A DNA stretch of 64,000 nt from Catenaria anguillulae PL171 (lineage: Eukaryota; Blastocladiomycota; Blastocladiomycetes; Blastocladiales; Catenariaceae). The notes beneath the pieces are model-generated. The model was not told the DNA's origin. It worked only from the letters and a program-made list of their open reading frames with translations, and did no database searches. Location: positions 122,242-186,241 of the forward strand of contig MCFL01000047.1 in the NCBI GenBank assembly GCA_002102555.1, given 5' to 3'. Shown here one piece after another: positions 56,797 through 64,000 of this stretch (positions are counted from its first letter, which is position 1; every line of letters begins with the position of its first letter). The position numbers were made by a program, and so were the translations under genes.

Positions 56797-57650
56797 ATGC
56801 TCAGCGCGAATCTGTCTCCACTTGGGCCGAACGCGCCGTCAGGCAACCAACGCTTGCCGTGTGCGCGAGCTCAGCAACGCCAACGGGTGGGCTGCGTCCG
56901 GACTTGCGCACGCCCACGACTTCGGCCGATCTACTCCAACTGGCTGGCACCATCAACTTGAACGACTCTGCGGCCGACCTGTTTTACTCGCCCGACGCGC
57001 CCATGACTGGTCTTGCTGCTACGAGTACCAATAGGACACTCACACCAGTACAGCGATTTGGATCGCAGTCGCGACTGCCATCGTCGTCCTCGTACTCGCC
57101 ATCATCATCATCATCATCACATGCCGCGACGGATTCGGACGAAAAGCCAATGGCGCCGCCCGCCATTGTGGCCCATGGCCACGGATACGCCGCGCACGGG
57201 CACACAAGCGTTGCGCACACGCTGATGGAACATCATCAACACTCGCCCCGGCGGTCAGCAGTGACGCCGACCATGCGCCGCTCGAGGTCTGGGCGCCAGC
57301 AGCAGACCGTGACAGCACACAAGGACAAGGATACGCGCGTCAAGTTGACCAACCATGCGCTGGAAGTGTCCATGGCGGCGGCTGCGGCCATCAATGATGA
57401 TGAGGCGAGGACGACACTTAGGTTGAGCGTGGAGGCAGTTGAGGAGCAACGTGCGGTGCGCAAGTATGCCGAGCAAGTGCTGGGCCTGACCCTGGGCGGC
57501 AACAACGACAACGGCAATGGTTTAAATGAGGAGCCTGAGGTGGGGGTGGCCATGGCGGCAGAGTTGGCAGACGAGTCGAGCGCGGGCCGCATGTGGGATC
57601 AGAGTGGGGCGAGTGCTTACGAGACGGATTATGGACGTGACTTTGATTGA
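56797..57650 (+). CDS. Hypothetical low-complexity protein
   Basis: The ATG at 56797 opens MLSANLSPLGPNAPSGNQR, and the continuation TPTTSADLLQLAGTINLN lies one base out of frame near 56865, the same direction as the other frame steps in this window. From there the frame is open to 57650, about 284 residues in all. The middle is Ser/His-rich (a run of Ser, then several His), and the C-terminal part is helical and charged (ALEVSMAAAAAINDDEAR, VRKYAEQVLGLTLGGN). No family is recognised. It is probably a disordered regulatory protein. Confidence 0.5.
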
Positions 57651-57683
57651 TTGATGGATGGATGGATGGATGGATGGATTGAT
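57646..57683. repeat. (TGGA)n/(TTGA) microsatellite
   Basis: A tetranucleotide array starting at the stop codon of the hypothetical gene: GATTGATT followed by six or so GATG units and GATTGATG. Confidence 0.9.
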
Positions 57684-58811
57684 GTTTGTAAATATGTACC
57701 CTGAGGGGGGATGACGATGTACATTTGTATGATACGTATGGTAGAGACAAATGGGAGTCTGGAGGATGAAAACAGCTCGGTCGCTGAATTCTCAATGTAC
57801 ATGACAATTATCCGAATTGAATACATATGTCAACACTGGGGTTGGTTTTCGTATGTGTCGTCCTTCCTTTTTTATATAATTACATGGTTGCGGATTCGCG
57901 ATGGTCATCGACTCATCGCGTCTCATCATTGTTCACGCGTTCATTCAAGCGTTGATGCGTTCCAAGAATCACTTGCCATAGCAAAATGTGAATGTCGATG
58001 TGAATCCCTGGGACGCCCTCGGCTGCAGCTTCAGTGAGTCGCATAGCTGGCTGGCCACATCAATGGAAAGGGATTCTGAAAGAGCCGATGAATGGGCAAT
58101 GACCAATCGTTTCGTTTGCCGCTTCGCTTTCTGTGGGCTGACTGCTTTGTGTTGATTCGTTTGCAACCGACGGCCTGACTTGGACTGCTGCTATGCAGAG
58201 AGCACCGCGTTGGCGTCGCTGGCAGTCCATGTGTTTGTGCACATCTGGGCACATGGTAAGAGGGGCTGGACGTGGAATGCGAGTGGGAACAAACTGTCAC
58301 AGTGCGAATGAGTATATTTGCCTTTGGCTCAGTGGGAACGAGTATAGAATTCGCCTGTGGTCTGGAATACACACGCCTTGTGAGTCAGCAAGCAGATAAG
58401 CAGAATGTCTCACATGGGTCGATAACAGACGTGTGAGGTCCTCGAGAGGGAAATTTTTGATATAGATACTTTAGGTGACTTGAAAATCACCTTTCGCACT
58501 AATGTCGATTTCGACGACATGATGCCTCGTTCCTGAGGAGAGCGAGCGGAATATATCTTATACTGCCAGAATCAAGAGAGCCAACGACAAATCAGAGAGC
58601 AAGCAAATGGCTGTATGGCCACATGGACTACCCTGAGCCCATTCCACATGTCCACTGACGGATTCAAGCAACCTACATATTAATAAACGGTGCGAGCAAC
58701 TAGATAGAAAAAACAAATGTGTGCACAGGATCTGGCATGAATACGTTGCCAGTCAAGAGCGAGCTAAAGCAAATATATGGCGGTCGCCATTGAGCGATCT
58801 GTGACCAGCAG
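57684..58811. other. Intergenic region before the second tRNA island
   Basis: About 1.1 kb with no supportable protein gene. Two small hairpins are visible (AGGTGA...TCACCT near 58471-58490 and ATGTCG...CGACAT near 58502-58520), but neither fits a known RNA family by eye. Confidence 0.45.
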
Positions 58812-58893
58812 GGTGTGATGGCCGAGTGGTCTAAGGCGTAGGTCTCAAGTTCCTATGGAGCAATCCGCGTGGGTTCGAATCCCACTCGCACCA
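58812..58893 (+). tRNA. tRNA-Leu (CAA), copy 4
   Basis: Identical over 82 nt to copies 1 and 3, with GTTTTTGG 5 bases downstream. Its flanks differ from theirs beyond a few bases. Confidence 0.95.
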
Positions 58894-59080
58894 AACTGTT
58901 TTTGGTGCTTGTGTGCATGCGTTTTGCTGAGGGATGTCATGGTTTTTTTTCCCCTGCTGTCAAAGGTGCACCCCCCCCCCAAGCTGCTGGAGATCCGCGA
59001 TAATCTGCGATAAGAAGGGGTTGCGCGAAGCGCCACAGTTCAGAGCAAGCATGCATAAATCTGGAAAACGAGAGGCAAAA

Positions 59081-59152
59081 AGGTCCCGCCGAGGTTCGAA
59101 CTCGGGTTACCGGATTCAAAGTCCGGGGTGATCACCACTACACTACGGAACC
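59081..59152 (-). tRNA. tRNA-Gln (UUG)
   Basis: A 72-nt tRNA with acceptor GGTTCCG/CGGGACC, discriminator T, anticodon TTG in loop CTTTGAA and T-loop GTTCGAACC. Together with the gene at 48409 both Gln codons are covered within this window. Confidence 0.94.
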
Positions 59153-59351
59153 GCCTTGTTATATGTAACTGAGAACAGTCACTTTATATACTCATCGGTC
59201 TAGACAGCAAAAAAGGCCAGCTCGCGCGCCAGAAAACAGCGGCGGCGCCCAAACGGCAAACAGCAGGTGATTCAGATTACGGACGGTTGGTTGCAACAGT
59301 CTTTGTGTTGCATATGTACAAGCGAAGTGCAGAAGAAAAAAAGAAAAGGGG

Positions 59352-59560
59352 CCGGTTGAGTGGTCGAGGCCAAGTATCGATCTCGAGACCTTGGGATAAC
59401 CACAAAATTTGCCAAGATTTGTTCCTGGTGACGGAGACAAGAAAAAACCAAAAGGAAAAGAAAAAAAAGTTGCTGGAGCAAGTTTGGGCGTTGCAGCCAA
59501 GGATCGATCTGCGGGCCTCGGGATAACCGCAAAATTGTGCAAAGAGTGTTCTGGCGCAAT
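59352..59560 (-). repeat. Two tRNA-like modules in tandem, about 145 bp apart
   Basis: On the minus strand both contain GYGGTTATCCC, like a tRNA D-arm, joined directly to AGATCGATNCTTGGC, like a T-arm; the anticodon arm is missing. The copies start near 59352 and 59497 and share ATAACC(A/G)CAAAAT on the plus strand. They look like decayed tRNA-derived sequence rather than working tRNA genes. Confidence 0.5.
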
Positions 59561-59590
59561 ATGTGGAGAATTGACAATTTCTCTGTAACA

Positions 59591-59662
59591 GGGGTTATAG
59601 CTCAGTGGTAGAGCAATCGACTGCAGATCGATAGGTCGCCGGTTCAACTCCGGCTGGCCCCT
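59591..59662 (+). tRNA. tRNA-Cys (GCA)
   Basis: A 72-nt tRNA with acceptor GGGGTTA/TGGCCCC (two G-U pairs), discriminator T, anticodon GCA in loop CTGCAGA and T-loop GTTCAACTC. Confidence 0.94.
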
Positions 59663-59868
59663 TGACGACGAGGAACATGAGTTCTTTTTGGTATGGTCCT
59701 TGGAATGCGTTTTGCTGGCGGAAGAGGCGCGATCGGACAAACATTGAGCAAGAGATACCATCCGTGCGTGATCCGTCCCAGCGTCGATAGTTGATTTGCT
59801 TGCCACGGACAAACCTTTGGTTTGGTGGATCTGGTACGGTGGCGTGTGGCTTGAGCCATATGCACAGA

Positions 59869-59941
59869 TGGGGTTTAGCTCAGTTGGTAGAGCGCGCGCT
59901 TCGCATGCGTGAGGCCAGGGGTTCGATTCCCCTAACCTCCA
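59869..59941 (+). tRNA. tRNA-Ala (CGC)
   Basis: A 73-nt tRNA with D-arm TAGCTCAGTTGGTAGAGCG, anticodon CGC in loop TTCGCAT and T-loop GTTCGATTC. The first acceptor pair is T-C rather than a Watson-Crick pair, so either the start is offset or the acceptor is slightly degenerate. TTTTTTGTTTTG follows. Confidence 0.85.
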
Positions 59942-60005
59942 TTCATAGCTCTTGTATTTTTTGTTTTGTACTGCATATTGATCCATTTTTATGCCGACGG
60001 TCGTT

Positions 60006-60007
<2 letters not shown>

Positions 60008-60053
<46 letters not shown>
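60008..60053. repeat. Poly-T tract, 46 bp
   Basis: The longest homopolymer in the window, about 65 bp past tRNA-Ala. No retroelement sequence or target duplication was recognised next to it. Confidence 0.9.
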
Positions 60054-60054
<1 letters not shown>

Positions 60055-60221
60055 GGTGGCTACATCCACATGCATGCCTGCCTGCTACTTGATATCCATT
60101 TGCATTGCCGCCATCCATTCTTCCCTTACCCCCCCACGCCCAATGTCGCCGACGTTACGATTGGATGGGAACCGCTCTCTTTTCCGTTCACAAGGACGAG
60201 CTGTGGGGCGACACCGCCCAG

Positions 60222-60324
60222 AATCGAACACGGGCCCGACGGAAGATGACAATTTTTCCCAAAAATTTGGGCGAATTTTGGCAAACGTTATCCGGTGCCA
60301 AATTCTCCTCAAGCTAAACAACAA
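60222..60324 (-). repeat. tRNA T-arm-like module upstream of the intact tRNA-Arg(ACG)
   Basis: Related to 43736-43846: both contain, on the plus strand, ATCGAACAC, CGGAAGATGACAA and TTTTCCCAA in order and end in ACAACAA before GGTCCCG. On the minus strand a 7-bp acceptor-like pairing GGCACCG/CGGTGTC and a B-box GTGTTCGATTC are present, but D- and anticodon arms cannot be drawn. Confidence 0.55.
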
Positions 60325-60398
60325 GGTCCCGTGGCCCAATGGGCTAAGGCGCCTGACTACGGATCAGGAGATCGGAGGTTCGAATCCTCCCGGGATCG
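60325..60398 (+). tRNA. tRNA-Arg (ACG), intact locus
   Basis: A 74-nt tRNA with acceptor GGTCCCG/CGGGATC, anticodon ACG and T-loop GTTCGAATC. It differs from the copy at 47525 by one extra G in the D-loop. It represents the uninterrupted version of the locus hit by the LINE. Confidence 0.94.
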
Positions 60399-60645
60399 GC
60401 CACTGGCCGCATAGCCTTTTGTGTTTCTCGTCACACGGCACATGTACGAGACAGCAACTGCTTTCTTGAAGTCTTGTGCATGCTTTCCTGGTGTTGGCGC
60501 CAGACTGCCGGCGGATTTCCTGTCAGACGAGGTTTGATATTTAATGATGACGATTAAAGCCCTTATTTACTTTTGACGGCACCAACACCGGACACGCACT
60601 CGTGGCATTCCACAGACTTTCTTGACCAGACCACATCAGCAAAGA

Positions 60646-63088
60646 ATGGACCCGCATGTCGCCAACCCTGCTGCTGCCGCCGTCTCAACGTACATGCTAC
60701 TGCTGCCGGCATTACAACCGCACCGCGCCGCATCATCATGGCCGGCGACCCACGGTTACCTACACCGCCGCCATCGTCGCCGTCAATTGGCGGGTGATCC
60801 ACAAAGCCGCCGCCCTCATGCCAAGTTTGCCAACGACCTCAAAGACTGGTGTGCAACGTACACCAAATCCCAAGTGGACAAGGACGGCGATCGGTATCGC
60901 CCTCAATGTCGCCGTGCCCGCCGTACGGGTCCTCGACCGACCGCACCCACTCCTACCACAACTTTATACAGTGGACAAGTGGATGAAGAGCACCCGCTCG
61001 GTTGCGTCATTTCGCAAGTTTTTGGCGGGACTCACTGCGTTTCAAGTCCCCGGCCGGCATCATGAGCGCTCGTACGGCCCTCACCCAAGAGGGCTTGTTC
61101 ACCATCTCAGGAACGGCAACACGATTCCTCGCGTAACTGGAAATGTCCTCGAGTACTCTCGCATCAAGGTGTGTTCGTCATTTTTCTCCTGTCTGCATTG
61201 TCCATGTATGTGGTTCTCGCCAGGTCGAGTCTTTTCTCAACTCACTTTGCTCTGGCTTCATAGACCTTAATCAACACGATCCATGATGCGCTCAAGGAGA
61301 AGGCCGTTGAGATCAAGGCCCCAGCGCTTGATGGTTTCCACGAGCTCGAGAGCATCTTCTGTCGCTGTGCCGAGTTCACGAGAAGGTTCCCGACCGCCGT
61401 TGACCGCGTCATGGTGTTCGAGACGTCGGTTCATCTCATGATTGCAGCGTGTTTGCATCGTGAGGAACTCATTGCTCTCAAGGTACGCTTATGGCTGCTG
61501 TCCCTATACCTGATCTTGTACTAATTTGCTGTTTACGCTCAGGTCAAGGACGTGATCTTTCCTGACCACCCTGACTGGCCTGACGAAATCCTTCTCGACA
61601 GTGACGGCATCCCGCCGTTCATCAAAATCCGCATCGCCAAGTCCAAGACCAACAAGGACCCGGACTACAGTGACTGTCACGCGCAATGCCATCCCTAGCC
61701 AGCAGCATCTCTGCCCCGTACGTGCCGTCATCTTCCACCTCGAATGGTGCTACCGCGAGGCTGGTGTGACGCAGTATGTGAAGGCACACAACGAGCTGCC
61801 TCTGATTCCCAAATGCCACGGCCACCACCTCACGTACGAGCACTGGAGCAAGGGCGGGTTCTCAATGCTCTTCTCGGTTCGTCCTCACTTCCGCAGACGA
61901 GTGACGAGTGACCGGCGCGGTTGACTGGACTTACACTGACAACTCATATTGTGTCATTTCTGTAGGGCATGATGTTATACATGTTCGGGCCAACAACGCA
62001 CGACATGGAGCGCGCCCGTGCCTACTTCAAGGCCAAGCCCGACATCTTCACCACCCGCATGGACGACCAAATGCTTCAACAACTGCGCGCGAGCGTGATT
62101 GCCGGTCGCCACGGGCTAGACATGTTTGAGTTTGGCTACGACCAAGGTGCCGTCCCCACCGCTGCGTTCAAGCCCGTGAGCAAATGCCGCCAAAAGATGT
62201 CGTTGCAGCTGTTTGCCCACGATATTTTGCTTTTCATGCAGGATCTGCGCCGTTGGATGCCGTCGTGGGAGAACAACTATCTCACGGACGCAGCCCGGCG
62301 TGCGCTCGGAGAGTACGGTACCATCTGGACGCGCGAAAACCCCGGCTTTACAACCAATACGCTCCGCCGGGTTCTCGGCTCACTGCACTGCTCGCTCCGG
62401 TTGGGCCACGCACGAGATCCAGAAGTTTGGTCGATGGAAGGGCACGACCAACCGCTATATCGAGCGAGCCAACGACATGCAGCGCGAGTTGGAGGCGAGC
62501 GAGGGCGGGTTCGATCCCTTGAAGCTCAAGTGGGTGTTCAGGAAGCCGCGCGGGGAAAAGGGTGTTGCGGAGGCGATTCACCGCTACTTGGTCGCGCTCA
62601 GGCTCAAGGTCGATTTTTTACGGCGCCTGAATGCGCCGAGGGTGCGCGAGTACAAGCGCGCCGCGGTTGAGCTGCAGGCCATGCTTCAGACTGGCAACGT
62701 GCCCAAGGAATGTCTCGACGTTTTCGTCAACGCCATGGTTCACCACTTCACGTCACTCGAGCGCGAGCTCATCCGCGCCAACCTTGTCGTTAAGGAGGGC
62801 GGGTCGCTCGTGTTGGACGAGAACCCGGCGCGTGGTGGCGGTGGCCCGCTTGACTTGACAAGCCTACCGCACCTTTCATCCGCCCCCACAATAGCAAGCG
62901 CCATGCCCGACCCCATGGATGTTGATGCCTCGGCATCGCCGATCGTGGCTGGGGTGGGGCCGATGCCCTACTCTGTCCACCAAGAACCGGCCCTTGCACA
63001 CCTCAAACGCACCTACAAGGTCTTCACCATTGTCAACGAACGCTGTGTCAACGGCATTCGGTTTTGGGATCAGAATGCTACGGTGTGA
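60646..63088 (+). mobile_element. Crypton-like tyrosine recombinase gene, apparently decayed
   Basis: Introns are inferred at 61169-61263, 61483-61542 and 61877-61965, all GT...AG. The product shows LHREELIALKVKDVIF, which fits box I of tyrosine recombinases (catalytic Arg); NTLRRVLGSLHCSL, which fits the HxxR box with His replaced; and EIQKFGRWKGTTNRYIE, with the C-terminal (H/W) and the nucleophile Tyr. No reverse transcriptase or capsid-like gene is nearby, so a Crypton DNA transposon, or a host gene derived from one, is more likely than a DIRS-type element. The coding sequence is spread over several frames, so it is probably inactive. The C-terminal 200 residues are charged and unrecognised. 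Element ends were not found. Confidence 0.6.
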
Positions 63089-63330
63089 GCATGTCATTGT
63101 GCACATTTGTTTGTCGGTGCAAGTTTCCATTGAGTGGTGTTGCTTTCTTCGTTTGCTCCTGCTTTTTTCGTGTATTTTTCTTGAAGAATAACCTTTGGTC
63201 GTATTCCTCTGTATGTGGACATGCGAGGCTTGGTTTCTACCTTCATGGAATACCATGCCGACTGAGGAAGGTAATCCAACCGACGCCAGGCACGCAGTGT
63301 CGTTGAGAGGTGTTCTTTATCTAACAACAG

Positions 63331-64000
63331 TTTCTAAATGTGTAGTGTAATGTATTATGTCATAGATGACATGAAGACCATGTCGCATACACTCAAGCGA
63401 TCCCTTAAGTTGCAGCCAGGAGAATGAAAATCGACAAGGTTGCCTCCTCTCTCGTCAAGACGCGAGAACAAGTGCAGACAACTTGATCCACGATTGACAT
63501 TGGTTTTCGGAGGTATAAACCAGAAGATATCCGCAAATATGATGGGCGAACATTCTTCAGTACGATTATGAAGTGTTATGGGTTCGTCTGGGTCAAAACG
63601 CACGCGTGAGTCAGCGTCGTTGGATTCATGCAGGTTTCCCTCCCAGTCAAACATTGCCGTGCAGCCTGCTGAGGTTTTTACCCTGCGAGCGCGGATGTAC
63701 ACACGTGTCGTAAGTATTGGTGACTGACCTAAGAAATTCTCGTTTGCAGGCAGGAAAGCAAGCGCTCGGATTAAACAGTTCTAAACGTCCAGTCCAATGC
63801 ACTTTGCCGTAAATGACGTGAAGTCCATGTCACATGCAAATAATCCAAGTTGCTGCCAGGAGAATGAAAGAAATGCGTTGCTGAAACGAAGATTGTCAAG
63901 CAAACATGACAACAGACGCGAGTCAAAGTGCGAACACAATCCACAGAGGTGTAACTCGAAGATATATATGGCGAAATGGTGCCGGAATACTCTTCGGTAC
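63331..64000 (+). repeat. Diverged direct repeat, ~225-bp units about 447 bp apart, cut by the window end
   Basis: Unit 1 (about 63331-63573) and unit 2 (about 63778-64000) share, in order, TTCTAAA, AATG, ATGAC(A/G)TGAAG, CCATGTC(G/A)CA, AAGTTG, the exact GCCAGGAGAATGAAA, GACGCGAG, a GAGGT(A/G)TAA, AGAAGATAT-like block and TTC(A/G)GTAC. Roughly a quarter to a third of positions differ. No gene is seen in either unit or between them. Confidence 0.65.

Noticed and set aside
58471-58520. Two small hairpins considered as a snoRNA or snRNA
   Set aside because: Box-like elements are too weak and no family signature could be matched.
60008-60053. Poly-T tract as the tail of a retroposon on the minus strand
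   Set aside because: No recognisable element body or flanking target duplication next to it.
60646-63088. DIRS- or Ngaro-type retroelement as source of the tyrosine recombinase
   Set aside because: No reverse transcriptase or RNase H sequence is seen on either side, so a Crypton-like DNA transposon is the simpler reading.
1-64000. CRISPR arrays, operons and bacterial-type terminators
   Set aside because: No regularly spaced repeats were seen, and introns, tRNA structure and gene content are eukaryotic.

Overview
The window looks like nuclear DNA of a zoosporic (flagellated) fungus, most likely a blastoclad or chytrid relative. The ribosomal protein L3 is strongly fungal in sequence. Introns are short (about 60-150 bp, GTANGT...AG) and many genes have them. 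A fungal-type oligopeptide transporter sits beside CFAP298, a cilium/flagellum assembly factor, and an EML-type microtubule protein, which flagellum-less fungi generally lack. The exact genus is an inference only.

Layout. 0-9.3 kb: a C2H2 zinc-finger protein, a front-end (delta-5-like) fatty acid desaturase, a NIP30-domain protein, the mitochondrial Fe-S scaffold ISU1, a tRNA-Leu and an SPC24-like kinetochore gene. 9.6-20.7 kb: two very large ankyrin-like repeat genes, clear paralogs, lying tail to tail. 20.7-24 kb: a gene-poor stretch with small repeats. 24-34.4 kb: an unknown nuclear-type protein, an EML/HELP WD40 gene, a third ankyrin-like gene and a 16-exon OPT transporter. 34.8-42 kb: tRNA-Arg(UCG), GINS subunit PSF2, a mitochondrial carrier, a secreted serine carboxypeptidase and ribosomal protein L3. 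42.3-48.9 kb: a tRNA island into which a 5'-truncated LINE has inserted, exactly inside a tRNA-Arg(ACG) gene. 49.3-57.7 kb: the HUT1 nucleotide-sugar transporter, CFAP298, an unusual membrane + SDR + glycosyltransferase fusion, and a hypothetical protein. 58.8-60.4 kb: a second tRNA island. 60.6-63.1 kb: a Crypton-like tyrosine recombinase gene. 63.3-64 kb: a diverged direct repeat running off the end.

The protein genes are mostly unrelated housekeeping functions (translation, replication, kinetochore, Fe-S, lipid, secretory pathway), each with its own promoter. Three short intergenic spaces are divergent promoters. A recurring oddity is that at least a dozen otherwise well conserved coding regions change frame by one base in the same direction, often next to a short homopolymer. 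This looks most like residual one-base deletions in a long-read assembly, and it affects how literally the reading frames can be taken. Exon boundaries were read by eye from GT/AG sites, frame and family similarity.
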